From the NCBI RefSeq assembly GCF_013408795.1, contig NZ_JACCCC010000001.1, positions 3,472,001 through 3,536,000 of the forward strand: DNA of 64,000 nt, written 5' to 3'. Under the pieces are notes generated by a model, which saw nothing but the letters and a program-made list of their open reading frames with translations, did not search any database and was not told where the DNA came from. Both the position numbers and the translations under genes were made by a program. The stretch comes from Spinactinospora alkalitolerans. Lineage in GTDB: Bacteria > Actinomycetota > Actinomycetes > Streptosporangiales > Streptosporangiaceae. Below are positions 27,760 to 36,477 of this stretch, in pieces. Every line of letters begins with the position of its first letter. The stretch's first letter is position 1.

Positions 27760-27990
27760 CCCGGAACGGAATGTGTGGCTACCGCAGGGAAAGTCCTCCT
27801 CGCCCTGAGCCGCGGGGAGGTTTTCTCGATAGCCCGGGTCTGGGGGGAGGACGCCGTGTTCTTCGAGGCCGACTACGGTGATCTGCGGTCCGGCGCACAC
27901 GTCCTGGAGTAGTCGGGCCTGGCTTGGTTCGAGGTCGACCAGCTCATCGGTGAAGCGGGGGACCAGGGTCGTGTCGAATATCGTCCAGCG
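27760..27990 (-). pseudogene. Gene fragment of unknown family
   Basis: About 65 codons with clear GC3 bias read on the minus strand (TTLVPRFTDELVDLEPSQ, then QITVVGLEEHGVLPPDP). No start codon or ribosome site precedes them. The frame then runs into non-coding-like sequence. It looks like the remains of a gene broken at both ends. I do not recognise the family. Confidence 0.35.
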
Positions 27991-28239
27991 GGGAGCCGCG
28001 GCGCTTGTGTCGTGGGGTGGCCTGGCGTGAGGCGAACCATTTGCGGACCACCCGCATGCCGCCGATGCCGTAGGCCCATGCCTCGGGAGAAAACCGGGGC
28101 TATGACTCCGTCGCCGACGTAAAGGCGCTGGCCGGCGTCACCGTGGTCAATGTCGTGGGCGATGCGGTTCGGCAGCCGAATGGGGAATCGGGGATCTCGA
28201 CTTGGACCTCGTGTCTGCGGGCGGGAGGCAGCCGGGGTG

Positions 28240-28452
28240 GGCCTGGTGATGGAGCGTGCTCTCATTCGCCGTCCTGACCGCCGCCTCGGTCCAGGTGGAA
28301 GAGGAGGGCGGGCTCGGCTACACGTTGAACCTCACCCTGATGAACGGCCCCGTCAAGACATCGACGTAACCGAGCCGGAATCACGCAACCCCGGTTCCAA
28401 GGAAAGCCCCTCCGAACTGTTCGAAGTCAACCTCGATGCAGCCGCAGTTTGA
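28240..28452 (+). pseudogene. Gene fragment, frameshifted, unknown family
   Basis: A coding-like stretch SVQVEEEGGLGYTLNLT (about 28280-28350) continues after a frame change as DVTEPESRNPGSKESPSELF and ends at 28452. This looks like the 3' end of a small gene with a frameshift. The rest of 27991-28511 shows no gene I can support. Confidence 0.3.
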
Positions 28453-28511
28453 TTCGTCCCCCGGAACGCGGGAATCCGCGTAGCGTCCGCCAGACGAGAG
28501 AGCCGATCGGA

Positions 28512-29756
28512 TCAACCCATGTCATCTACGAACTTTTCGAAGGCGTCCTCAGTGATGACCGGAATGCCGCGGTCGCGCGCCGTCCGTGCTTTGCCGGACA
28601 GCGAGTCCGGGTCGGCCGCGACCACGACCCGGGTCTTCTTAGTTACCCCTTCCTTGGGCACGAGACCCGCTGCCGCCGCCAATGCGTGCCACTCGTCCCT
28701 GCTGCGCCGACTGGCGCCGGTGAACACGACCTGATCGCCCGGTTGCAGAGCCCACCGCGATGCGGCCGGGGCCGTGGAAGGAACGGTACCGACCGCGGAA
28801 CGCACGGCCTCGGCGCGGCGCAACTCGTCCTTCACGGCCCCCGGCGCAAGGCCGAGCATTCCGGCGACGCCGCGCAGATCGTCTGCCTCGTCGCTGGTGA
28901 CGGTGCCGTCCTCCCAGGCGGCGTCGGCCAGCGCGGCCAGGTAGCGGCGGTGGGCCGTCGCGACTATCTCACGTGAGAGTCCGAGGTAGCGAGCGGTGTC
29001 CACCAGTTCGTCGGACTCGGTGGCCGAGAGATGGCGGTCGAGCAGCGCCCGGTCAAGCACCGCGAGGTATGGCTCGACGCCGGCCTCGCCTGCATCGACG
29101 GGTAGCCGTTCGACGATCCGGTCCAGGAAGTGCTTCTCGGGCTCGTCGGCCGAGGAGCGTGTCACCGGTGTGAAGACGGTGCGCGGCAGTGATGGCCAGT
29201 CGAAGGTGGCGCAGGTGCGCAGCAGGTCGGACCACGGCCGGGGGTCGGGGGCCAGGGCCAGGTAGTGGCGCAGCAGTCCGGCCGCCGCACGCGCGTCGCT
29301 GAGCGCACTGTGCGCGTCGGTCAAAGGGACGCCGGCGACACGGCAGCAGCCTGCGAGGGAGCGCTGATGCCCGGCTGGTAGGTAGCGCCGCGCCATGGCC
29401 ATCGTGCACAGCCCGGTCGTGGTGGCCAAGGGGACGTCGATACTCATACGGGCGTATTCGGCAACGAGGAAGCGGGTGTCGAAGGCCAGGTTGTGGGCGA
29501 CTACCACGCGGCCGGTGAGCAGGTCGGCCAGTTCCCCGGCGACATGCTGAAACTCGGGGGCGTTGCGGACGTCGCGGGCGCGGATCCGGTGGATGTGGCC
29601 GGCGCCGAGGTCGCGATGGGGGTTGATCAGGGTGGTCCACTCGGTGGTGCTGGCGCCGGATTCGTCCAGGTGGACCACGGCGATCTCGACCACGCGGTGG
29701 CGGCCGGCGGGAGTGATCCCGGTCGTCTCCACGTCCACGACGGCGTATCCGGTCAT
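28512..29756 (-). CDS. DEDDh 3'-5' exonuclease with C-terminal BRCT domain
   Basis: 414 residues. The N-terminal exonuclease (DnaQ/RNase T superfamily, about 1-170) shows VVDVETTGITP (Exo I, D and E), VAHNLAFDTRFL (Exo II) and the DAHSALSDARAAAGLL ending (Exo III, His and Asp). A helical middle follows. The last 80 residues are a BRCT domain (GDQVVFTGASRRSRDE, then GVTKKTRVVVAADPDSLSGK), as in actinobacterial polymerase-epsilon-like exonucleases. ATG 29756 is chosen because the exonuclease fold starts there; upstream codons have no coding bias. Probable role: DNA repair or proofreading. It is a single gene and looks intact among mobile-element debris. Confidence 0.88.
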   Translation of the reverse strand: MTGYAVVDVETTGITPAGRHRVVEIAVVHLDESGASTTEWTTLINPHRDLGAGHIHRIRARDVRNAPEFQHVAGELADLLTGRVVVAHNLAFDTRFLVAEYARMSIDVPLATTTGLCTMAMARRYLPAGHQRSLAGCCRVAGVPLTDAHSALSDARAAAGLLRHYLALAPDPRPWSDLLRTCATFDWPSLPRTVFTPVTRSSADEPEKHFLDRIVERLPVDAGEAGVEPYLAVLDRALLDRHLSATESDELVDTARYLGLSREIVATAHRRYLAALADAAWEDGTVTSDEADDLRGVAGMLGLAPGAVKDELRRAEAVRSAVGTVPSTAPAASRWALQPGDQVVFTGASRRSRDEWHALAAAAGLVPKEGVTKKTRVVVAADPDSLSGKARTARDRGIPVITEDAFEKFVDDMG

Positions 29757-29964
29757 CGTCGGCGACCTTTCTGCCAGGGGATGGCAATAGGCTCGTCGCG
29801 GGTCACGAGGTCGGACCAGATTACCTGCGCTGTCGCCGGATGGGGAGGAAAAAGCGGAAATTGCGAACGCGCAGGTGCTCTTCGACACCGGCGGCTGGTT
29901 AACGAGCTGGTGCGTGATAGCGGACGGGATTGTTGCAGTCGCCGAAGATGGCATGATCCGACCG

Positions 29965-30390
29965 TGACGATCACGGTGGATCGCGCCCTCCTCGCCCACC
30001 GGTGGCTCACCGGGATCTCGCAGGATCATCTCGGCGAACTCGTCAACGAGTCGGCAGCCCCCTGGCAGGCGCGTGTTGAAGGGCGCCGCAACGAGGCGCG
30101 AGGCGGCGCAGGACAACGGGCGGCCGGAGCGGGAGCCGCGCCTTCGTTTCGGGCAAGAAGAAGCAGAACACCATGGAGGCCACCGTCATCGCCGACGAGC
30201 GCGGGCGCACGTTGTGGACCGATGCCCTGCGCCCCGGGCGGATGCACGGCGCCACCGCGGCCCGCCTCACGGGCATCGCCGCCTGCTTTTGCCACTTCCT
30301 ACAGGTGGAGGTGTTGCTCGACGACGGCTACCTCGGGCTGCGGCGCGACCACCCGACCAGGCGATCACACCACCGCGCAAACCCAACAAG
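29965..30390 (+). pseudogene. IS5-family transposase remnant, internally deleted and frameshifted
   Basis: Pieces of one transposase appear in order but in different frames. The N-terminal part is TITVDRALLAHRWLTG with EGRRNEARGGA, then a large gap. The catalytic-core part is EATVIADERGRTLWTDALRP, followed by VEVLLDDGYLGL and DQAITPPRKPNKG. The middle third is missing and the last piece needs another frame change. Not functional. It abuts an IS481-type fragment at 30391. Confidence 0.7.
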
Positions 30391-30545
30391 GGGGTTGTCG
30401 TCGACGACACCGGCCTCTTCAACGACCGGCTCCGCGAGTGGGAGGACTACTACGACTACGATCGCCCCCCCCACGGCGCACTCAGTGGGCAGACTCCTAC
30501 GAACACCTCAAGCAGAAACCCCGGCCCCGGGTGCAGCCCGACTCC
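30391..30545 (+). pseudogene. IS481-family transposase remnant
   Basis: The translation DDTGLFNDRLREWEDYYDYD followed by HGALSGQTP and, after a one-base shift, YEHLKQKPRP matches the C-terminal part of IS481 integrase-core transposases. It begins exactly where the IS5-type fragment ends, so one element inserted into or recombined with the other. An extra CCC lies in a run of C residues, and a missing base breaks the frame. Confidence 0.7.
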
Positions 30546-30582
30546 GGCAGATGCACACTTAGTCGCCGCAGGCTATCGTGCG

Positions 30583-31575
30583 CTATGGCCTCGCCGAATA
30601 GGCTTCCAGCAACAGATCGCCCCTCTGAGTGCGGGCGATGCTCACTGAGCGCCCCCGCCGGTGGCGGTGAATCAGCCCGGCCTTGGCGAGCTGCGCGCAG
30701 TGATGGGTCGCGGTGGGCGGGCTGCAAGCGAGCAGGGCGGGAACGGCGCTCATTGGAAGTTCGCGGTCCAGGCAGCGCAGCAGGTGGGCACGGATCGGTG
30801 TGAGCAGCGCGTCGAGCTCGGCGCACGAGCGCGCGTGCTCGGCCTCCTCGCACGGCCCGTCCAGTGGATAGCCGAACCACAGGACATCGGGGCGGTCGAG
30901 ATTGCAGGGCGCCGACCGCGGCCGTCCGACCATGGGAGTCAGCACGATCCAGCGGCCATCCGCGCTCAACTGGACCGGATCGGAGTCCGGGAATTGCAGG
31001 CTCATGCCACGCAGCCGACCGCGAGGGTGAGCGGCGGCCAGAGCGACGTCGATCCCGCCGCGGGCCACGGCAGTCCCGATTCGCTGGGCCTCGCGTTCGC
31101 GCTGGCCGGTGCTGCGCCTCCAGGTGCCTTCCAGGTAGGTGCCGATGTGGTCGAAGGCGAAGGTCACCTCTTCGACCCAGCGGCGCGGATTCCGCCACAC
31201 CGGCAGCCAATGTGCGGGCACCCCCGTGTCGGCGAAGGTGCGTTCGAGGTCGCTGCGCACGTCGTCGCGGCTCAGAGAGCGGAGCCGGTCCAACTCCTCG
31301 GCCAGCGGGCTATCGCGCGTGGGGATACCGGGGGTGAGGCAGTCGGGAGAGAGTGAGTGGCCTCGGGCCACGATCGGCAGAAGCGCACGCTTGGACGCCA
31401 CAGGCAGCGAGTCCACCATCACCGCCGCGGGCGAGCGCGCAGCTGTCCCGCGCACGGCGCATATGCCGTCGCAGGCCAGGGCGAACACGCTGGCGTAGAG
31501 GTTGAAGGTGACACCGACGCGGATCGTTGCGATGCTTGCGAAGTCCACGCGGGTGCACGACTGGCTGGATTTCAC
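30583..31575 (-). CDS. ArsR-type winged-helix transcriptional regulator
   Basis: 330 residues. A long N-terminal region of the DUF5937 type (FNLYASVFALACDG, then LRSLSRDDVRSDLE) is followed by a C-terminal winged helix of ArsR type: LPMSAVPALLACSPPTATHHCAQLAKAGLIHRHR is the helix-turn-helix and wing region (described here by its ends only, about residues 275-308). GTG 31575 is supported by GAAGGG eight bases upstream. Such proteins are common single regulators in actinomycetes and their targets are mostly unknown. No adjacent intact target gene is apparent. It might regulate itself or a gene lost from this region. Confidence 0.75.
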   Translation of the reverse strand: MKSSQSCTRVDFASIATIRVGVTFNLYASVFALACDGICAVRGTAARSPAAVMVDSLPVASKRALLPIVARGHSLSPDCLTPGIPTRDSPLAEELDRLRSLSRDDVRSDLERTFADTGVPAHWLPVWRNPRRWVEEVTFAFDHIGTYLEGTWRRSTGQREREAQRIGTAVARGGIDVALAAAHPRGRLRGMSLQFPDSDPVQLSADGRWIVLTPMVGRPRSAPCNLDRPDVLWFGYPLDGPCEEAEHARSCAELDALLTPIRAHLLRCLDRELPMSAVPALLACSPPTATHHCAQLAKAGLIHRHRRGRSVSIARTQRGDLLLEAYSARP

Positions 31576-31898
31576 TCGGACCACCCTTCTGGCGCTACTC
31601 GTCGGCTGCGGCGTCGGGCCGCGCCGCCGTTCCCCGCGGCCGAAGGGCGCTCGACTCAAGGCGACCGCCACGGAGCCCGCCCGGCCGCTGCGCGCATAGC
31701 GAGCCCTTCCTCCCCGTAACCATTCTATAATTCTCGGTTGCAATGCGGCTGTGAACCGCTTGAATCCAGCGCTCTTTCAATGAATCCAGCGGTCGCCGCC
31801 TTGCTGTGTCGGCGAATGGACGCTTGATAGCGCGGGACCGGTGGGTCGAGTCCCCAGATCTCCAGATGTCCGGGATCGGCCTATCCGGTCACCGGGTT

Positions 31899-32130
31899 TT
31901 ACGTGTCGGCGCCCCAGAACGGGTACGAGCCGGTGGCGTCGCCCGCGGCGCACCACGCGACCGAGGTGTGACCGGTGCTGACCCAGTTGCCGTAGTGGGT
32001 ATGGGAATAACCTCTGGGGCGGCCGTCGTAGCAGGAGACCTCCGCGCGAAACCTCTCGTGGGGCGTGTTGCCCTGGCAGGTGACAGCGTGACCAACATGC
32101 CCCGTGCTGCCGGTGCGCTTCCGCCTCCAC
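31899..32130 (-). pseudogene. 3' fragment of a small secreted-protein gene
   Basis: The minus strand encodes about 60 codons ending at 31899 (RFRAEVSCYDGRPRGYSHTH, then NWVSTGHTSVAWCAAGD). This is the pattern of small exported actinomycete proteins with paired cysteines and aromatic residues. The 5' end, including any signal peptide, is missing; an IS481-type fragment begins about 50 bases away. The region 31576-31898 has no supportable gene. Confidence 0.45.
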
Positions 32131-32177
32131 CGCTGCCCGCCGGTTCCCTGCGTGCCCGGCGCAAAGTTCATGCCAGT

Positions 32178-32408
32178 GACCGGACGTCGGTCGCCGACCA
32201 GTGCATCAAGCTCGGTCCGCGCCACGCCGGAAAGCTTGTCACCGTCGTTGTCGAGGACATCCACCTCCGGGTCCTTCACGGGGAAGAAGAGATCGCGGTC
32301 CGACCCCGCAAGGACCCCGGCCCCCTCACCCGGCTCCACGTCCGAGCTATGGGCACCCGGGAGAAGCGTCAAGCGTCTCCCGACGGCAAACCGCCAAGGA
32401 ACTCCTGA
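32178..32408 (+). pseudogene. IS481-type transposase C-terminal fragment
   Basis: The reading KLGPRHAGKLVTVVVEDIHL followed by VLHGEEEIAVRPRKDPGP and LHVRAMGTREK resembles the beta-rich C-terminal tail of IS481-like transposases (RLQVGR-H-GKxVTVxVED-H-xVLHxGxEI). No start or catalytic core is present. It lies 1.7 kb from the other IS481-type fragment on the same strand; the two may derive from one element. Confidence 0.6.
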
Positions 32409-32751
32409 GACCCCACATTGGCAGCAACGGGATCTCTTTGGTGCACAGCCTGGTGCCGCACAATCTCGGCGGTTTCGGTTAATTGCCCATAATGCGGTCA
32501 CCGCAGCGCTGGGGCTTCTCCCTCTGCGGAGGGTTGCCAGGCGGCCGAAGATGATGAACACGGTGACGGCGGACAGTTCGATATTCCTCTAATTGTGGTG
32601 ACCAGTGCGCCGGCTTCGCTCTACCTTTAGCCCCAATGGCCATGTACCTGAAACCAGTTTTGAAGGTGATCTGAAAGTTACAGGTGATGTGCCGGCCACA
32701 TCGGGTGCCGGAGACCGGCATCCGCGACCGCATTCGTCCAAGGAGACAGAG

Positions 32752-33189
32752 ATGCGACTTCACCCGAAAGCCACTGCAATACCGGCCGTAGCCATGCTCG
32801 CAGGGCTGGCCGCGGCCGTGCCAACCGCGGCCTACGCGTCGGAGCCGGTTGCCGCCCAAGGCGTTGGGACCGCGAACGCTGCACAGGCGATCGCCGACTG
32901 CGCACCGATGGCCGGTACTCCTTACCGCGTCGGTACCACGGTCAAGGCGGACGTGACCAGCTACGGATGCAGCAACGGATGGACCTTCTCAGCCACCTTG
33001 CAAAGCTCGCGCTGGGACGGCTGGAACCCCGACGACACTGTCAACTGGTACGGCAGCACGCACCGCGTCCTCAACGACTACAACTGCAGCGGCGAACACG
33101 ATCACCGCGTTGCCCTGTATGCGACGAGTCCGACCGGATTCGACTACCCGGTCCACTTCAGCAGGACGGTGCGCCTGAACTGTGGCTGA
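32752..33189 (+). CDS. Secreted protein with four cysteines
   Basis: 145 residues. A Sec signal peptide (basic MRLHPK, hydrophobic core to about residue 25, cleavage near AYA|SE) precedes a mature domain of about 115 residues with four cysteines (about 48, 67, 111 and 144), enough for two disulfides, and many aromatic residues (WTFSATL, RWDGWNPDD). AAGGAGACAGAG precedes the ATG. It is the first gene of a three-gene run with 27- and 25-base gaps. I do not recognise a catalytic motif. Its role outside the cell is unknown, perhaps a binding or inhibitory protein. Confidence 0.75.
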   Translation: MRLHPKATAIPAVAMLAGLAAAVPTAAYASEPVAAQGVGTANAAQAIADCAPMAGTPYRVGTTVKADVTSYGCSNGWTFSATLQSSRWDGWNPDDTVNWYGSTHRVLNDYNCSGEHDHRVALYATSPTGFDYPVHFSRTVRLNCG

Positions 33190-33216
33190 CTCATCCGAAC
33201 CGGAGGGGACCATTCG

Positions 33217-33513
33217 ATGAACAGGCTCGCGCCCCGAACAGGCCGTACGGCCGCCGCGATGACACTGGCGGCCGCGGCGGCGTTCGCCGGGACCGCCATG
33301 AGCAGCGCGGCACCGGCCGAGACATGCTACGTCAAGACCGACGTCGTCCCCTACTACTCCCAAGCACCGAGCCGCGGAGGCGAGATCCAGGGCTGGGTGA
33401 ACGCGGGCACCCGGTTCGACGCCAAGGTCCGCGACGGCTACTGGCGCGGCGGCAGTATCCCCCGCGTCGCAGACGGGGTCTTCATCCACTCCAACTACCT
33501 GAACTGCCCTTGA
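33217..33513 (+). CDS. Small secreted SH3-like protein
   Basis: 98 residues. A signal peptide (about 1-33, Ala-rich core, cleavage near SAA|PAE) is followed by a mature part of about 65 residues. This begins ETCYVKTDVVPYYSQAP and ends IHSNYLNCP, with one cysteine at each end. The pattern V-x-YY-x-P...GxxxxG...V.. fits bacterial SH3-type domains of exported actinomycete proteins, held closed by one disulfide. CCGGAGGGG lies ahead of the ATG. It is the second gene of the secreted-protein operon. Confidence 0.72.
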   Translation: MNRLAPRTGRTAAAMTLAAAAAFAGTAMSSAAPAETCYVKTDVVPYYSQAPSRGGEIQGWVNAGTRFDAKVRDGYWRGGSIPRVADGVFIHSNYLNCP

Positions 33514-33538
33514 ACACGGGCGGAGAGGGGGACCGAAG

Positions 33539-33883
33539 ATGGTGAAACGAACACATCTCCGCACCGCCGCCGTGGTCATCGGGTGCGCGGCGGTGCTGTC
33601 GACGCCGGCGCCCGCCGGCGCGAGCGACGCGCCGGCGACTTCGGACCAGCGCAACACCACCACACAGGCAGCTGTTCAACAGTGCCATTTCCGGGTGCTC
33701 AAGACGACGAAGATCCAGCTCGATTCGGGCGACATCGCGTATCAGCAACCCGGCGACCTCGTCCAGGGTCAAAACCCCCGCGGCGAGGCGCCGGTCTGGG
33801 TGTGGTCCTACCGGCACGTCGAGCGCGGTTGGATCTACCGCACCTACGACAACATGTCCATCATCGAGTGCTGGGAGGGCTAG
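33539..33883 (+). CDS. Small secreted SH3-like protein, paralogue
   Basis: 114 residues. A signal peptide (about 1-28, cleavage near AGA|SD) and a Ser/Thr-rich linker are followed by a domain bracketed by cysteines (VQQCHFRV to SIIECWEG). Within it are DIAYQQPGDLVQGQNP and WVWSYRHVERGWIYRTY. Overall plan and cysteine placement resemble the preceding gene, so the two are probably diverged paralogues. GAGAGGGGGA precedes the ATG. It is the third gene of the operon; an IS5 remnant on the other strand begins immediately after it. Confidence 0.72.
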   Translation: MVKRTHLRTAAVVIGCAAVLSTPAPAGASDAPATSDQRNTTTQAAVQQCHFRVLKTTKIQLDSGDIAYQQPGDLVQGQNPRGEAPVWVWSYRHVERGWIYRTYDNMSIIECWEG

Positions 33884-33885
33884 CA

Positions 33886-34294
33886 GGCACCCGCAGCCGC
33901 CCCCCGACCGTAACCGTGCGTCCGTGCAGGAGCAGCGACACCGATGAGGACACCCCGCGCTCCACCGCGTGGCGCAGCCGGCGCAGGTCCGCATTGAAGG
34001 CCGGCGGCCTGCCGCCCGCCGACCCCCCGGGCCCTGCAGTGGGCCCGCTGGTCGGCGGGCTCGGTGATGGTCGCCGGGATCCTGCGTCGCCTCAGTGAGG
34101 CCCGGCTGGGCCAGGAGGAGTAGGCCTTGTCGGCCAGCACCCGGTCGGGGCGAGTGCGCGGGCGCCCCGACCCGCTGCGGCCGTTGCGGATCTGCTCCAG
34201 TACCCGCGCGAACTGTGGCCTGCCGCACCGGGGCCTGCGGAGCAGCAGCGGTTCCAGGACACGTCACTGCCCGTCGGTGAGGTCTTTGCGCCCT
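33886..34294 (-). pseudogene. IS5-family transposase remnant
   Basis: On the minus strand LTDGQ, a stop, then RVLEPLLLRRPRCGRP is followed by RPRTRPDRVLADKAYSSW, RASLRRRRIPATITEPADQ and, after a frame change, GRPPAFNADLRRLRHAVERG. These are the N-terminus, the second catalytic region and the approach to the final glutamate of IS5-type transposases. Most of the first half is deleted. It may be related to the element whose end lies at 1-123. Confidence 0.7.
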
Positions 34295-34545
34295 CCGATC
34301 GATCCCCTGGCCACCGGGGTCTCCGCGTAGACGGTCTTCTTGGTCGTTGATTCTTCTACCGGAGATCTCGCTTATGCGCAGCCCCGACATGCCGGTCAAG
34401 CCCGGTAGGCAGGACTCCTTTGCTCCGCTTGTGCTCGTAAGTTCCGCACCCGCCCGGCACACGGTGGCACGCCCCGGCACCAGAACACTCACAGCAATGG
34501 ACAAAACGACACGAAGACCATGAGAACCCGTCGAGCATCACGACC

Positions 34546-34600
34546 GGAGCGGACTTTTAATCCGATGGTCTGAACGCCGAGGTCAACTCCTGCACCCCCG
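34546..34600 (+). repeat. Degenerate tRNA 3'-half-like sequence (anticodon TTT-like)
   Basis: GAGCGGACTTTTAATCCGAT forms an anticodon stem-loop with TTT in the anticodon position, followed by a decayed T-arm and GCACCC. No matching D-arm or acceptor strand is found upstream. About 900 bp away (35445) is a second, better preserved tRNA-like half that shares GAGCGGACTTnTnATCCGAnGGTC. Possible attachment-site remnant of an integrating element. Confidence 0.35.
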
Positions 34601-34626
34601 CAGCCTCTCCCCTGCAGGGCATGTGC

Positions 34627-35108
34627 GACCCCGCAGCATTCGCCGGCATGTGTCCGGGAACCCGCCGGAAGTGTCCGGGACCGGCCGGTGTTGCGGAAGC
34701 GATATCTGCAACGGGTTCTACCGTGGCCGGGTGACCCTAAGGTCATCCCATGTCCACTCCTCGATCCCGCCTGAAGCGCTGGGCGCTAGGCCTGCTCGCC
34801 GGGCTCGCCGTCCTGGTCCTCGTCGCAGCCGGAGTCGCTGTCTTCACTGTTCAGCGACCGTTTCCCGACTACGACGGGGAACTGGCGCTGCCCGGGCTCA
34901 GCGCCGAAGTGACCGTGTACCGCGATTCCCACGGCATCCCCCAGCTCTACGCCGACACCGCCGAGGACCTGTTCACGGCCCAGGGATACGTGCACGCCCA
35001 GGACCGGCTCCGGCAGACAGACCTCACCACCGCATAATTCCATGGCATGCAGGCCGGACGGCTGCACGGAACGAGCCCCGCAGCTTCCGCCTGCTCCCGA
35101 CAGACCGC
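34627..35108 (+). repeat. Direct repeat copy 2 (pairs with 1555-2036)
   Basis: Same orientation and same length as copy 1, offset 33,072 bp with no visible gap. It contains the second truncated acylase gene and its upstream region. Copy 1 lies beyond the exporter end of the peptide cluster, and this copy lies beyond the IS-rich segment on the other side. Confidence 0.85.
34750..35037 (+). pseudogene. Truncated penicillin-acylase-like gene, copy 2
   Basis: 95 residues, differing from copy 1 at six positions as I read them (for example AEVTVYRDSHG instead of APVTVYRDSHG, and AEDLF instead of AEGLF). It carries the same hydrophobic N-terminal segment and acylase alpha-chain opening and stops at the same codon after LTTA. 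The nucleophile region of the family is absent. This copy keeps the AEDLF form more usual in the family, so it may be the less altered of the two. Confidence 0.75.
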
Positions 35109-35444
35109 CCCTCAGACGCTCAATTCCGGGACCACTCCCCCATCCGGCCGGCGGCACGGCCGTCTCCCGCCCCTCGGCCGGCTGCGCCCCCGCGCCCCCG
35201 GCTCCTCGTTCACGTCAACGAAGAACCGGGGCCGCCCGGCGCAACCACACGATCATCCGCACCTGGATCGACCAAGAAAACAGGTGAAAGGGGGTTGAGG
35301 CGGTAATACATGGTGGCCCCGGATGGCGTGGCTCCGTTGGTGTTCGGTAGTTGCGGACGCACACGGCGGAACGAAAACAGCATTGGCTCACGCTATCGGG
35401 TCAACAAAGACCAGGTAGCTATATTGTTTGACACTGACGCTCTC

Positions 35445-35499
35445 AGAGCGGACTTCTGATCCGACGGTCGCAAGTCCGAATCCTGTCAGGTGCACCCCA
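35445..35499 (+). repeat. tRNA-Arg(TCT)-like 3' half, possible attachment-site remnant
   Basis: The sequence reads as a tRNA from the end of the D-arm onwards: anticodon stem-loop with CTTCTGA (anticodon TCT), variable loop, T-arm close to GTCCGAATCC, then CAGGTGCACC resembling an acceptor end with CCA. The T-stem has one mismatch. The upstream sequence does not supply a GCACCTG acceptor strand or a normal D-arm. A 3' half tRNA without its 5' half is what an integrative element leaves at one junction. Confidence 0.5.
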
Positions 35500-35639
35500 T
35501 TTTCTCAGGTCATCGGCCTATAGCATTCACCAGATTCCTTCAAGGTGCTCGTTTTGTCGGGCCTGTTGGCTCCATGTTGACTCGCTAGCCGAATCTCAGC
35601 GCGAAGAACCCCATCGAACCAGGTCCTATCGCCGTCACA

Positions 35640-35940
35640 ACGGCATCCGGCACGCAGCCAGCGGCGATCGGCGCCTCCACGCCAACGGCCCCGCGCCCCT
35701 CCCGGGGACCGCCACGGGGCCGTGTGCCCCCGTTACCGGGTGCCGGTGCGGCGAGACGCAGGGGACCAGGGTGGCGGTGCAGGCGACCTCGGGGAACACC
35801 GTCTGGTAGGCATCCTGGGTGAAGAAGGTGGCGGAGTAACCGAGTTCGGGCGAGGCCGTCTTGACGTCAACCTCGTCGCCAGGCTCAATAAAGTGGCGCA
35901 TTGGCGCATTGGCGCAGGTCGTGAAGCATTTTCGACTCAC
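35640..35940 (-). pseudogene. Gene fragment of unknown family
   Basis: About 60 codons on the minus strand have coding bias (MRHFIEPGDEVDVKTASPEL, then FFTQDAYQTVFPEVACTATL). There is no convincing start and the frame degrades after about 35740. It is the remains of a gene of unknown function. The neighbouring stretches 35109-35444 and 35941-36160 contain nothing else I can support. Confidence 0.3.
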
Positions 35941-36164
35941 CGCGCCGACGGCGCCGGATTGCGCCCCGGCTGGGTCAGCGGTCTGTACACGCGCCTGGTC
36001 ACCGAGCCGACATACCGCACCGCGGCAGTGGTCGTCCTTGCGCTGCCGTCAGCGCGCATGTGCAACGGGCTCGGTTGAGAACAAGCTGGTCAGCCTGGAC
36101 GCGGCCTGACGGACAACGCGGGCTGTCTGATCGGAACGATCCGGGTCCATCCGATGCCTGGGAA

Positions 36165-36477
36165 CCGTCACGGTCACCGCTCCCCTGATCCGCCGGTCGA
36201 TGAAGAACGGCACGGCGCTGGCCGGCCGCGGCGCCGAGGCCGTGAAGGCCGCGATCACCGGTGCGATCACCACGCTGCCCGAGCAACTACGCCGCTCGCT
36301 GACCTGGGACCGCGGCAAGGAGCCGGCCCGGCATGCCCAACCCCGCATCGACACCGGGCTGCAGGTCTACTTCGCCGACCCGCACAGCCCCTGGCGACGG
36401 GGCGCGAACGAAAACGCCGACGGACTGCTGCGCCAGTACTTCCCCAAGGGCACAGACCTGTCGCGATGGGTCGCCGG
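36165..36477 (+). pseudogene. IS30-family transposase C-terminal fragment
   Basis: RRSMKNGTALAGRGAEAVKA is followed by LTWDRGKEPARHAQ, VYFADPHSPWRRGANENADG and LLRQYFPKGTDLSRW. These are the catalytic D and the DDE-region ending of IS30 transposases. Both the 5' part and the last 30 or so residues are missing. It joins head-to-tail onto an ISL3 remnant on the opposite strand at about 36478. Confidence 0.75.

Noticed and set aside
35445-35499. Intact tRNA-Arg gene
   Set aside because: Only the 3' half is tRNA-like. No matching acceptor 5' strand or normal D-arm precedes it, and the T-stem has a mismatch.
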